Below, one piece after another: positions 44,122 through 54,200 of a stretch of 64,000 bases of DNA (its first letter is position 1; every line of letters begins with the position of its first letter). The notes beneath the pieces are model-generated. The model did not search any database. It saw only the letters and a program-made list of their open reading frames with translations, and was not told the origin of the DNA. The stretch is taken from positions 496,001 through 560,000 of the forward strand of contig NZ_CP140772.1 in NCBI RefSeq assembly GCF_037893185.1, read 5' to 3'. The stretch comes from Chitinophaga sp. 180180018-3 (GTDB taxonomy: Bacteria > Bacteroidota > Bacteroidia > Chitinophagales > Chitinophagaceae). The position numbers and the translations under genes are program-made.

Positions 44122-47013
44122 ATGAAAAATTTGTGGCTGATCTTTTTACTGATGGGATGCTGTCAGATCCTGGCCGGGCAAAACACTATCGGCTTGCCCC
44201 AGATCATCAATTATAATAAAAGTGACTACCAGGCTGGCACCCAAACATGGGATATTAAGCAGGATAGCCGGGGGATGATGTATTTCGCCAACAACGAAGG
44301 GATGCTTACTTACGATGGTAGTCATTGGAAGATATACCCACTGCCTAACCGTACTATTGTACGCGCACTGGCCCTTGATGATCATGATAAGGTATATGCC
44401 GGTGGACAGGGAGAACTGGGATTTTTCTCCCCGGACGCTAATGGTAACCTCGTTTATACTTCCCTGAAAACACTGGTGCCTGAAGCCCATAATAAGTTTG
44501 CTGATATCTGGAAGATAGAAATATACAAAGAGTCTGTCTTCTTTCAGGCTACCGACAGGATCTTCGAATATCGCAACAACAGCATCAAGGTATATCCCAA
44601 TGAATGGATGTACATGAAACTCGCCGGGAATAAACTGTATGCACAGGACAAGCAGAATGGCTTGCTACTTTTCCGGAATAACGAATGGGTACCGGTGAAT
44701 ACAGGACTGAAGCTGAATAATATGCTGATTACTGGTATGGCAGAAATCGGGCACGACAGCCTCATGATTAATACCCAAACCAGCGGTGCTTTCCTGTTGA
44801 AAGACGGACTGGTAACAGCCCGGCAATCGCCCTTCACCGGCGGTAGTGTGAATACTTCCGCCCGTATTAACGCTGGTGAAATGGTATTGGCTACCTCGGC
44901 GGAAGGCTGTATGGTGGTTGATTTCAATGGTAAAGTGGTGCAGAAGATATCACGTGCAGAGGGACTGCAGAATAACGATGTGATTGCATTGTACCTCGAC
45001 AGGAACAGGAACCTGTGGGCAGGACTCAATAACGGTATCAGCTTTATCGCCTACAACGCCGCGATTAAATATATTACTCCCAGTAAAAGTAATGAGTTGC
45101 CTGGCAACTCTACCCGCATTTATAATAACGAATTGTATGTTGCCACCTCTGATGGGGCCTGGTATGTGCCCCTGAGCAGTACTACCGGCGATCTGAGTTT
45201 TTGTAAGGGAGAATTCACCCGCGTGAAGAACACCCGCGCGGAAATCTGGAGGATGGATGTGGTGAACAATCAGCTGTTGTTTGGACAACATACCGGCGCT
45301 GCCGTTTTAGAAAACCACAGCAGCGTACCATTGTTTTCGGAAACGGGCGCCTGGCTATATAAGCCAATGGCCGCAGTGTTTCCGGCCAGCGAAGTGCTGG
45401 TGGGTACTTATACCGGCATCCGTAAGCTGGAATTTGCGCAGCATACATTCCACGATAAAGGCCGGTTGGAAGGAGTGAATGAATCGTTGCGGTTTCTCGA
45501 AATCGATAACAACAATGTGATCTGGGCATCTCACCCTTACCGTGGCATATACCGGTTCGAGCTCTCTGCCGACGGCAGCAAACTGAGTTCCCATCTGTAT
45601 GCCGACAGTGCAGGGCTGCCATCTGCTTTGAGCAACTATGTTTTCAGGGTGAAGAACCGGGTAGTATTTGCCACCAGTAAAGGGATATATGAATTTGATG
45701 CTGCCAGCCGCCGTTTCGTTCCTTCCGCTTTTCTTGCACCGGTTTTCGGAAATATGGAGATCCGTTATCTGAATGAAGATGCCGATGGGAATATTTGGTT
45801 CTGTAGCGGAAAATCTGCCGGGGTCGTAAATTTCCATCGGCCCTCTGGCAATAAGCCATTTACCATTACCTGGATTCCTGAGCTTACAGGCAAGATATTA
45901 CTTGGCTTCGAGAACATCTATCCCTATAACAGAGAAAATATTTTCATTGGCTCAGAAAAGGGAACCATTCATCTGAATTATGAAAAATATACCGCCAATA
46001 AGCAAACAGTGACGGTATTACTCGGTCAGGTAAAGGCTTTCGGCCGGCCCGACAGCATTATTTTCGGCGGCTACTTCCACCAGCGTAACGCCACAGGATA
46101 CCTGCAAAGTGCAGAAGAAATTATTTCACTGCCCGATAGTTATAACTCTTTTCATTTTGAATATAGCTCTCCCGCTTACGGCTTGCAGAATACTATTGAG
46201 TACAGTTACCAGTTAGAAGGATACGACAGCCGCTGGTCGGCCTGGTCATCCAAATCTGAAAAAGAATATACTAACCTCCCCGCCGGACGGTATACATTCA
46301 GAATAAAAGCGCACGATAATCTTGGCCATGAATCAGATGCGGTGGCTTATGCATTTACAGTAAGACCGCCCTGGTATAAAACCATCTGGTCTTATATTCT
46401 CTACGTACTGCTCTTCCTCGGAATACTATATCTGCTAAACCGATGGCAGCAGCGGGTATTGCGTATACAACAACGCCGCTTCGAAGAAGAGCAGCAACGC
46501 CTGAAATATATTCATCAGCTGGAACTGGAGAAAAATGAAAAGGAAATCATCAAGCTGCAGAATGAAAAACTCGCCAGCGAAATTCATTTCAAAAACAATG
46601 AACTCGCTGATGCGTCTATGCATCTGGTAGAACGCGGCGATGCCCTGGGCAAAGTAAAAGAAATACTGGCCTCCATCTACAAAAAAAATGGCAATAATCC
46701 GGAAATAAAAAATGCATTGCTCCTGCTTAACGATGCAGAGAAAAACAGCGATAACTGGGACCAGTTTGCCGCGCATTTCGACGAGCTCAATAACAACTTT
46801 CTCCGGAAACTGAAAAGCCGGTATCCCGCGTTGACCAATACAGATCTGAAGCTTTGCGCCTATCTGCAGTTGAAGTTATCCACAAAAGAAATCGCTCAGC
46901 TGATGGCCATTTCCGTACGGGGCGTAGAAATCAAGCGTTACCGGCTACGCAAGAAACTAAACCTGCCCACAGAGAAATCCATGACCGAATTTTTAAACGA
47001 GATTAGTCTTTAG
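44122..47013 (+). CDS. Beta-propeller/Y_Y_Y sensor with cytoplasmic LuxR-type HTH (no kinase domain)
   Basis: 963 residues from the Met at 44122. The open frame begins at 44032, but the signal peptide 'MKNLWLIFLLMGCCQILAGQ' starts here. The periplasmic part is a two-bladed-set propeller ('TWDIKQDSRGMMYFANNEGMLTYDG', 'LYLDRNRNLWAGLNNGISFI') of the hybrid two-component regulator type. A Y_Y_Y beta-sandwich follows ('EYSYQLEGYDSRWSAWSSKSEKEYTNLPAGRYTFRIKA'), then one membrane helix ('SYILYVLLFLGILYLLN'), a coiled coil ('RRFEEEQQRLKYIHQLELEKNEKEI') and a C-terminal HTH ('LTNTDLKLCAYLQLKLSTKEIAQLMAISVRGVEIKRYRLRKKL'). There is no histidine kinase or receiver domain: a one-component membrane regulator. 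The ligand is presumably an oligosaccharide. Confidence 0.9.
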   Translation: MKNLWLIFLLMGCCQILAGQNTIGLPQIINYNKSDYQAGTQTWDIKQDSRGMMYFANNEGMLTYDGSHWKIYPLPNRTIVRALALDDHDKVYAGGQGELGFFSPDANGNLVYTSLKTLVPEAHNKFADIWKIEIYKESVFFQATDRIFEYRNNSIKVYPNEWMYMKLAGNKLYAQDKQNGLLLFRNNEWVPVNTGLKLNNMLITGMAEIGHDSLMINTQTSGAFLLKDGLVTARQSPFTGGSVNTSARINAGEMVLATSAEGCMVVDFNGKVVQKISRAEGLQNNDVIALYLDRNRNLWAGLNNGISFIAYNAAIKYITPSKSNELPGNSTRIYNNELYVATSDGAWYVPLSSTTGDLSFCKGEFTRVKNTRAEIWRMDVVNNQLLFGQHTGAAVLENHSSVPLFSETGAWLYKPMAAVFPASEVLVGTYTGIRKLEFAQHTFHDKGRLEGVNESLRFLEIDNNNVIWASHPYRGIYRFELSADGSKLSSHLYADSAGLPSALSNYVFRVKNRVVFATSKGIYEFDAASRRFVPSAFLAPVFGNMEIRYLNEDADGNIWFCSGKSAGVVNFHRPSGNKPFTITWIPELTGKILLGFENIYPYNRENIFIGSEKGTIHLNYEKYTANKQTVTVLLGQVKAFGRPDSIIFGGYFHQRNATGYLQSAEEIISLPDSYNSFHFEYSSPAYGLQNTIEYSYQLEGYDSRWSAWSSKSEKEYTNLPAGRYTFRIKAHDNLGHESDAVAYAFTVRPPWYKTIWSYILYVLLFLGILYLLNRWQQRVLRIQQRRFEEEQQRLKYIHQLELEKNEKEIIKLQNEKLASEIHFKNNELADASMHLVERGDALGKVKEILASIYKKNGNNPEIKNALLLLNDAEKNSDNWDQFAAHFDELNNNFLRKLKSRYPALTNTDLKLCAYLQLKLSTKEIAQLMAISVRGVEIKRYRLRKKLNLPTEKSMTEFLNEISL

Positions 47014-47030
47014 CCATTTTATTTGTATGC

Positions 47031-47047
47031 TTCGTAATTCGTAATTT
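47031..47047. repeat. Dispersed A/T repeat unit
   Basis: ttcgtaattcgtaattt occurs here between the regulator and the DoxX-like gene, and again within 23811-23831. The repetition in two unrelated spacers points to a low-copy intergenic repeat. Confidence 0.4.
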
Positions 47048-47053
47048 CACTGC

Positions 47054-47398
47054 ATGTTGAAATTTTTCATCGCCCTGGTTTGGCTGATAAACGGCTTATA
47101 TTGTAAATTGTTGAACGGAGTACCGCGGCATGAATTGATAGTAGCGCGTATACTTGGGCCGGAATCGGCGCCATTGTTAACCCGGATCATTGGCTTTCTG
47201 GAAATTTTAATGGCGGTATGGATAATATCCGGTATACGATCGCGTTGGTGCGCAGTGCTGCAAATATTGCTGGTGGCTGTTATGAATGTGATCGAATTTA
47301 TATGGGCGCCGGACCTGTTATTGTTTGGCAGGATTAATATCATTGTGGCAGCGGCGTTTATTAGTCTGATTTATTGGAATGAATACAGGAATTCGTAA
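47054..47398 (+). CDS. DoxX-like membrane protein (first gene of four-gene cassette)
   Basis: 114 residues with four hydrophobic helices ('FFIALVWLINGLYCKLL', 'RIIGFLEILMAVWIIS', 'WCAVLQILLVAVMNVIEFI', 'INIIVAAAFISLIYW'). 'LVWLINGLYCKLLNGVPRHELIVARIL' is the conserved start of the DoxX-like_4 family. The following DUF2071 gene begins 9 bp after the stop. Confidence 0.85.
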   Translation: MLKFFIALVWLINGLYCKLLNGVPRHELIVARILGPESAPLLTRIIGFLEILMAVWIISGIRSRWCAVLQILLVAVMNVIEFIWAPDLLLFGRINIIVAAAFISLIYWNEYRNS

Positions 47399-47407
47399 AA
47401 TGAACAT

Positions 47408-48145
47408 ATGCTGACCTTTCTGAAAAATCATCCTTTTGCTGTGGAGGCTTTCTTTGAAAGTTCGCTGGTGCTTACCTATGCGCTGCCGGTTGACGTGTTG
47501 AGACCATTGGTGCCGCCACAGCTGGAGCCGGATACTTTTATGGACCAGGCTTTCCTGGCAGTGGCAATAGTGCAGACAAGAAACCTGCGACCAAAGGGTT
47601 TTCCGGCTTTTATGGGAAATGATTTTGTGTTGACGGGATACCGGATATTTGTTCGTTATACAAACAGCGATGGCCGGCGCCTGAGAGGATTGTACATACT
47701 CCGGTCGGAAACAGATAAAAAGAAAATGGCCGTGCTGGGTAATATTTTTACACATTATAATTATCAGACCACAGATATCAGGGTAACGGAAGATGGGAAT
47801 ACGCTGCAGGTGTTATCGAAGCAATCAGATCTGGATATCTCTGTAAATATGGCTAACCCTGATGCAGCATTACCGGCAGGTTCTCCCTTTGCCAGCTGGA
47901 AAGAGGCACGGCGTTTCGCAGGCCCCCTGCCGTTTACCTTTACCTGTGATCCCGGATCCCGTAAAGTATTAATCATTGAAGGCGTACGTGAAAACTGGAC
48001 ACCCCATCCGGTAGAAGTGATCGGCAGTAAGGCCGGGTTCCTGAACAGACCGGAGTGGAAGCAGGCAAAGCTGGCAAATGCATTTATCATCCGGAATATT
48101 CCTTATTATTGGAAAAAAGGGAAAGTGGACATATGGAAGCAATGA
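47408..48145 (+). CDS. DUF2071 (YqjF-like) protein
   Basis: 245 residues. It begins 'HPFAVEAFFESSLVLTYALPVDVLRPLVPPQLEPDTF', the DUF2071 beta-strand/helix pattern with the LRPLVPxxLEPD motif. The fold is related to acetoacetate-decarboxylase-like barrels. No catalytic role is established. Its stop overlaps the next gene's start region (ATGA at 48142-48145), so translational coupling is likely. Confidence 0.85.
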   Translation: MLTFLKNHPFAVEAFFESSLVLTYALPVDVLRPLVPPQLEPDTFMDQAFLAVAIVQTRNLRPKGFPAFMGNDFVLTGYRIFVRYTNSDGRRLRGLYILRSETDKKKMAVLGNIFTHYNYQTTDIRVTEDGNTLQVLSKQSDLDISVNMANPDAALPAGSPFASWKEARRFAGPLPFTFTCDPGSRKVLIIEGVRENWTPHPVEVIGSKAGFLNRPEWKQAKLANAFIIRNIPYYWKKGKVDIWKQ

Positions 48146-48882
48146 ACAGGAAACCATTTCAGGGAATCTGGAATATCATTCGTTTTAACTGGCACTTCTA
48201 TGTGATAGCGTTGTTGTTGCTGGCAGCAGGTGTCTGTTTCCGGCAGTACTTTCCTGTACTTTTGTTGTTATGGTTGCTGATAGTCAGTTTGCTGTTGTCT
48301 TTGACCGTGTCGTGGTACATATACGATGCGTCCGGGCTGTATGATCTGCAATGGCTGGATATTCCGGAAAACGGCGCCCGGTTACTCATGGTGAACATCA
48401 ACGCAGGGTTCGACGAAACCAGTCATTTACTGGCCGGAAAATACCCGGATGCCAGGTGGAAGGTGTTCGATTTTTATGATCCGGAAAAACATACGGAAGT
48501 ATCCATCAGGCGGGCCAGAAAAGCTTATGCAGCTTATCCCGGCACGCAGCAGATGCGTACGGATGGAATTCCACTCGATACAGCATCTGCAGATGTGATA
48601 TTCCTGTTGCTGGCCGCTCATGAGATCCGGGATCACGGGGAACGGTCCGGTTTTTTCACTGAATTAGCCCGCGGGCTGCATGAACAGGGGAAAATAATAG
48701 TGCTGGAGCACTTGAGAGATACCCGGAATTTTATCGCATATAATATCGGTTTTCTGCATTTCTTCTCCCGTGAACAATGGCAGCAGACCTTTGAGGCTTC
48801 AGGTCTCAGGGTAACAGCAGAACAGAAAATAACCCCTTTTTTATCGGCCTTTATATTACAAAAAAATGGAACTGCATATTAA
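48133..48882 (+). CDS. Membrane-anchored class I methyltransferase
   Basis: 249 residues from 48133. The start could also be the ATG at 48142 that overlaps the previous stop. Two N-terminal membrane helices ('FYVIALLLLAAGVCFRQYFPVLLLLWLLIVSLLLSLTV') precede a Rossmann methyltransferase: 'RLLMVNINAGFDETSHLLAGKYPDARWKVFDFYD' (motif I is degenerate) and 'LDTASADVIFLLLAAHEIRDHGER'. The product family is unspecific. The next gene starts 17 bp before its stop. Confidence 0.85.
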   Translation: MEAMNRKPFQGIWNIIRFNWHFYVIALLLLAAGVCFRQYFPVLLLLWLLIVSLLLSLTVSWYIYDASGLYDLQWLDIPENGARLLMVNINAGFDETSHLLAGKYPDARWKVFDFYDPEKHTEVSIRRARKAYAAYPGTQQMRTDGIPLDTASADVIFLLLAAHEIRDHGERSGFFTELARGLHEQGKIIVLEHLRDTRNFIAYNIGFLHFFSREQWQQTFEASGLRVTAEQKITPFLSAFILQKNGTAY

Positions 48883-49261
48883 GATTACAGGATATCTTTT
48901 AGTGATATTGTCTTTTGTTCACCTGGTATTTCCCAAGTACTTCAACTGGAAAAAGGAGTTCTCGAAAGTCAGCCTCCTCAGCAGGCAGATCATGTATGTG
49001 CATACATTTTTTATTGGCCTGATCGTATTTCTGATGGGCATCTGCTGCATCTATGCCCCCGATGATATATTGCACACAAAGCTGGGGCATATGTTTGCGA
49101 TAGGACTATTTATTTTCTGGGGTTGCCGCCTGTTGTTTCAGTTTTTTGTATACTCTCCGGAATTATGGAGAGGCAAGCGGATGGAAACAGCCGTGCACAT
49201 TGTTTTTTCACTGTTGTGGGCCTACTTCAGCGCCGTATTTCTACTGGCTACTAATCGATGA
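48866..49261 (+). CDS. Small membrane protein of the four-gene cassette
   Basis: 131 residues with four membrane helices ('IKITGYLLVILSFVHLVFPKYF', 'VHTFFIGLIVFLMGICCIYAP', 'MFAIGLFIFWGCRLLFQFFVYS', 'AVHIVFSLLWAYFSAVFLLA'). It overlaps the methyltransferase gene by 17 bp. I do not recognise a named family. Overlap and strict order argue that it works with the three upstream products. Confidence 0.8.
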   Translation: MELHIKITGYLLVILSFVHLVFPKYFNWKKEFSKVSLLSRQIMYVHTFFIGLIVFLMGICCIYAPDDILHTKLGHMFAIGLFIFWGCRLLFQFFVYSPELWRGKRMETAVHIVFSLLWAYFSAVFLLATNR

Positions 49262-49306
49262 TGACAGACTACTGATAATGAGGTCGCTATGATAATGTCA
49301 TGAAGG

Positions 49307-49343
49307 TTGACAGTGAGGATAAGAAATTTTTTTCTTTACTTTG
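49307..49343 (+). promoter_or_regulatory. Candidate promoter of the second PUL sigma-factor gene
   Basis: TTGACA at 49307-49312 and TACTTTG at 49337-49343, a degenerate TAnnTTTG, 19 bp before the start at 49363. The spacing is longer than the 19-21 bp usual for the primary sigma factor, so it is only a candidate. Confidence 0.3.
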
Positions 49344-49362
49344 ATCCGGTAAGCAGTACTTT

Positions 49363-49932
49363 ATGCTCCACGCTAATGAGATCAGAGAATTGCAGCGTCG
49401 TATATGCTTATACGATGATGAGGTGGCCTACAGGGATTTATTTATTCATCTGTACAAACCCCTCCTGAAGTTTGCTGTCTCCTTTGTGAAACTACCGGAA
49501 GTCGCAGAAGAAGTGGTGTCTGACGTGTTTATCAGCTTCTGGGAGCGCCGGCAGCAGCTGGAGAAAGTGGAGAATCTCCAGGTGTATCTCTATGTAGCCG
49601 TAAAAAATACCGCGCTCAAATATCTGCTAAAACAACAAAAACAAGCTTCCATTACCATCGACGATCTGGCGGTAGAGCTGGAAAGTCCTCTCCAGAATCC
49701 TGAACAGTTATTGCTGACCGCTGAAATGCTCTCTCGTGTGGAAGCAGCCATCGAAGGCCTGCCACCCCGATGCAAAATAATTTTTAAGTTGATCAGAGAA
49801 GATAAACTCCGGTATAAAGAGATTGCGGAAATTCTGAATATTTCCGTTAAAACCATTGATAATCAGCTGGCTGTGGCCATTGCCAGGATCGGAAGAGCGC
49901 TGAATATCCAATTGAAAAAAACGCCCCGCTGA
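49363..49932 (+). CDS. ECF RNA polymerase sigma factor (PUL-associated)
   Basis: 189 residues. Sigma-2 is at about 20-80 ('YRDLFIHLYKPLLKFAVSFVKLPEVAEEVVSDVFISFWERRQQL'); sigma-4 is at about 125-180 ('LPPRCKIIFKLIREDKLRYKEIAEILNISVKTIDNQLAVAIARI'). This is the Bacteroidota 'RNA polymerase sigma-70 factor, family 1' type, paired with FecR. It starts an uninterrupted plus-strand series of ten genes. Confidence 0.94.
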   Translation: MLHANEIRELQRRICLYDDEVAYRDLFIHLYKPLLKFAVSFVKLPEVAEEVVSDVFISFWERRQQLEKVENLQVYLYVAVKNTALKYLLKQQKQASITIDDLAVELESPLQNPEQLLLTAEMLSRVEAAIEGLPPRCKIIFKLIREDKLRYKEIAEILNISVKTIDNQLAVAIARIGRALNIQLKKTPR

Positions 49933-50019
49933 ACCAGCTTCAAAATTTTTTTTATTTCCCTTTAGTAGATTTTCCCCGGAACAGGTACCTCTAAATAAGC
50001 AGCTGTACTAAAAAACGTT

Positions 50020-51108
50020 ATGAACAATAAGCGTATCTGGGAATTGATGGGACGAAAACTTGCCGGCGAAGCCTCTGCGGAAGAACTGCAGGAGCTCGAC
50101 GCAGCACTGCGTGCCCAGCCCGATTTGCATTTCCCCGCAGAAGCTATTTCAGATATCTGGAAAACCGCTCCCGGTTATACGGACAGGGCTGCAGCTGAAG
50201 AAGCCCATCAGCGCCTGATCAGCCGTATGCAGGAGCGCGGCATCAATATAGGATTACCTTCCGAAGAGCAACAGGCAGCTGTTTTTCAGCTGAATGATCC
50301 ACCCCGCAGAAGAATATGGCCCTGGCTGGCAGCAGCCGTCGTAACCGGTGCTTTGGTACTGGCCGGAGTATGGAAGCGCATGCCGGCAGGCAAGCCACAA
50401 TCACTCGCCGCACTGAGCGAAGTGAGCACCAGGAATGGTTCCCGTACCTCCATCCGCCTCCCGGATGGATCTCAGGTATGGCTGAATGCAGGAAGTAAAC
50501 TCATTTACGGAAAAGACTTCGGTAATGGCAGCAGGGAAGTAACCCTCAGCGGAGAAGCCTTTTTTGATGTAGCCAAAAATGCAGGATCACCCTTTATTAT
50601 CCATACCAACAGAATGGACGTAAAAGTATTGGGAACCAGGTTCAATCTGAAAGCATACCCGGAGGATGAATATACCGAAGCAGCCCTGATACAGGGCAGT
50701 ATTGAAGCCTCCCTGAACAGCAGACCGGGTGAGAAAATTATATTAAAGCCAACAGAAAAGATACAGGTCACAGAGGAAACCAGTTCCCTGCATCAAACCA
50801 GCCCGGGCGCCAACCCGACGATGGCAGTGGGGCATCTGACCTATTACGCAGAAACGGCAGATGCAATTGTAGAAACCTCCTGGATGGACAATAAACTGGT
50901 TTTCAGAGACGAAAATTTTGCCAACCTCGCCGAACAAATGGAACGCTGGTATGGCGTCTCTATTAAGTTTGCCGATGAACATAAAAAGACACTTCGTTTT
51001 ACCGGCGTATTTGCCCAGGAAAACATACAACAAGCCTTGCAGGCATTACAGATGACTGCCGCGTTTAACTTTAGTATCCACGGTACTGAAATTATTATTA
51101 ACCAGTAA
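50020..51108 (+). CDS. FecR-type anti-sigma factor
   Basis: 362 residues: an N-terminal sigma-binding region ('WELMGRKLAGEASAEELQELDAALRAQP'), one membrane helix at about 105-122 ('WPWLAAAVVTGALVLAGVW'), the FecR domain ('SEVSTRNGSRTSIRLPDGSQVWLNAGSKLIYG', 'LSGEAFFDVAKNAGSPFIIHT', 'VKVLGTRFNLKAY'), and a C-terminal DUF4974 ('LRFTGVFAQENIQQALQALQMTAAFNF') that contacts SusC. It sits between the sigma and SusC genes. Confidence 0.95.
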   Translation: MNNKRIWELMGRKLAGEASAEELQELDAALRAQPDLHFPAEAISDIWKTAPGYTDRAAAEEAHQRLISRMQERGINIGLPSEEQQAAVFQLNDPPRRRIWPWLAAAVVTGALVLAGVWKRMPAGKPQSLAALSEVSTRNGSRTSIRLPDGSQVWLNAGSKLIYGKDFGNGSREVTLSGEAFFDVAKNAGSPFIIHTNRMDVKVLGTRFNLKAYPEDEYTEAALIQGSIEASLNSRPGEKIILKPTEKIQVTEETSSLHQTSPGANPTMAVGHLTYYAETADAIVETSWMDNKLVFRDENFANLAEQMERWYGVSIKFADEHKKTLRFTGVFAQENIQQALQALQMTAAFNFSIHGTEIIINQ

Positions 51109-51269
51109 TTATTTCCGTTATGAAAAAGGAGATCAAACTCAACTCTTCCTGAACACACTGGTAATAAAAAAGGGAAATGCGCCAACATTTCCCTCAAGAA
51201 GTAGAACAGGAAGCTGACCAAATCCAGAAACCGGGCGGCTTCCATTTTATTACCTCTAGATCTAAATGT

Positions 51270-54200
51270 ATGAAAAAATCGCTAATTACTGCGAAACGAC
51301 CTTCCCATGCCTTCACCAAAGCACTATTAATTATGAATTGGACCGCCGTACTGCTGCTGGCAGGTGTGCTCCAGGTATCCGCCAGCGCAAAGGGACAAGG
51401 AAACGTAACACTCCGTCTGAAAGAAGCTGAAATAGCCAAGGTATTAAGTACGATAGAAAAACAAGGCGAATATCGTTTTCTGTATAACAACGCGCTGAAA
51501 GATATCCGGAAAAAAGTAAATGTGGATGTGGCCAACACACGTCTGGCAGATCTCATGAGCACTATTCTGAGCGATACAGATCTCAAGTACAAGATCATAG
51601 AGAATAACCTGGTGGTGATCATGGCAAACACCCCGGAATTACAGGATATACGCATTACTGGTAAAGTTACCAGCGCAACGGATAATTCTCCGCTGCCCGG
51701 CGTAACCATCAGCGTAAAAGGAACCTCCCGCGGCGCTGTTACCGGGGCGGATGGTACTTATACCATGACCGTTCCTGAAAACGCCACCCTCGTGGTTTCA
51801 TTTATCGGATTCAGTTCGCAGGAAATTCCGGTAAACAGTAAATCAGTTATCAACATTGCCCTCAAAGAAGCCATCAGCCAGGTAGAACAGGTAGTGGTAG
51901 TAGGGTATGGTGTACAACGTAAAGTGGATGTAACCGGTGCTATCGGCCAGATAAAAGCGGAAGAAATCAATAAACAACCGGTTTCCAACCCTATTAGCGC
52001 ATTGCAGGGAAAAGTACCAGGTGTGCAGATCACTAATAACGGAAAACCCGGCGCCGCACCTGAAATAAGAATCCGTGGTGTTGGTTCCGTTTATGGCAGC
52101 AATAGCCCGTTGTATGTGGTAGATGGAGTCTGGTACGATGATATCTCCTTCCTGAACCCTGCCGATATCGATAACATGAGCATCCTGAAAGATGCCTCCA
52201 GTGAGGCTATTTATGGTGTGCGTGCGGCTAACGGCGTGGTACTGATCACCACCAGAAGAGGTAAGGCCGGTGTTGCTACCGTGAACTACAACGGCTACAT
52301 CGGTTATCAGAAACCTACCAACGATGTGAAAATGGCGAATGCCAACGAGTACGCCATACTGACGAATGAATTGATGGGACAGGTAGGCAAGCCGCCATTA
52401 CTGGATCCTTCCCAGTTCGGAAAAGGAACCGATTGGTATCATCAGGTGCTGAGAAACGCTATGGTAACTAACCATCAGCTGTCTGTCAGCGGTGGCTCTG
52501 ATAAATCAACGTATAATTTCTCCGTAGGATATTTTAATCAGCAGGGCCTGGTAAGATCCAATGACTTCACACGTTTTACCGCCCGTTTGCAGAATGATTT
52601 CCAGGTATTTGAACCTTTGAAAATCGGATATACCGTGACCGCTTCTTCCGGTAAATCAAATGATATCCCCGATGGTATCTGGCACCAGCTGTTTGCTGCC
52701 AGTCCTGTTGTGCCGGTTCGTTACAAGGATGGCGCTTATGGCGATCCTAATGACTTTAACCTGGGTGATGGTGCAAACTTCAACCCTCAGGTTACCCTGG
52801 ATTTCTTTAACCAATACACAAAAAGGCAAACCGTAACTGGTAGCGTCTATGCAGACCTGAGGATCGCGAAACATTTTGTATTCCATTCCAGCCTGGGTGG
52901 TGAATATACCGACAGCCTGATGCGCAATTATGTACCGGTTTATGCTGCCACACTGTCACAGCGCAGCACCAACAGTAAACTTACACGCGATGGCACAAAC
53001 ATCCGCAACTGGATATTGGAAAACACACTGACTTACGACAATAAATTTGGCGATCATAACCTGAAAGTGATGATAGGACAGGGAGCACAAGGGTTACAGT
53101 TTTATAAACTGACAGCCACCGCACCAAATGTGCCTAATAACAGCGAAGGTGATATGTACCTGAAACTGGGTAGTACAGCCGGCAGAGAAGTGAAAGATGC
53201 GGGGGCGAAATCTACGGTGGCGTCTTATTTTGGCCGCGTGAACTACTCCTACAAAGACAGATACCTGCTCACGGCTTCTCTGCGCGCCGACGGATCTTCC
53301 AAGTTCTTCGGTAACCATCGTTGGGCTTATCTGCCTTCTGTTGGCGTGGGTTGGGTAATCAGCGAGGAAAAATTCATGAAGAATCAGGATTTCTTCAGTA
53401 ACCTGAAACTCCGCGGTAGTTGGGGACAAATAGGAAATGCTTCTGTGCTTGCTGATATCTCTATATTGAGAGTGTCTCAGGATCCTTATCTGACGGCTAT
53501 TTTCGGAGATGTGCCTTATACCGGAGCCAGTATCACGATGGTGGTTCCTCCCACCACTTTCTGGGAAAAAGGTGTGGGAACAGATGTAGGACTGGAAGCA
53601 GCTATGCTGAAGAACAGACTGTACCTGGAAGCGGGGTACTACAACAGGAAAACCCAGGACGCCATTTTTGATGTGGCCATTCCAGGCTCTGTAGGTACTA
53701 CTTCCGGCAACATTGTTGCTAACCAGGCAACTTTCCAGAATCGTGGTGTGGAAATATCACTTTCCTGGAAAGATAAGATAGGAAAGGATTTCACGTATTC
53801 CGTAGGCGGTAATGTTGGTTATAATGCCAATAAAGTACTGGATGTAATTTCCAGGACACCGATTTACGACGGTGGCGGCGGATTGACTGGTGGCGCCAGG
53901 AGTACCCGTACGATTGTTGGCCGCCCCATCGGTGAATTTTATGGATATATCGTAGATGGTATTTTCCAGACAGATGCAGAAGCAGCGGCTTCCGCACAGC
54001 CTACCGCTAAAGCCGGCGACTTTAAATACCGTGATGTGAGCGGTCCGAAAGGTAGCCCGGATGGCGTGATCGACTTTAACGACCGTGTGCCGTTAGGTAA
54101 TCCGAATCCAAGATATACCTATGGTATCAATACCTTCTTCTCTTATAAACAATTTGATCTGACAATCGATCTGCAGGGGGTTTCAGGTATGGAAGTGTAT

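Noticed and set aside
51177..51269. Upstream extension of the second STN SusC
   Set aside because: The signal peptide begins at 51270; the extra residues are charged and would block export.
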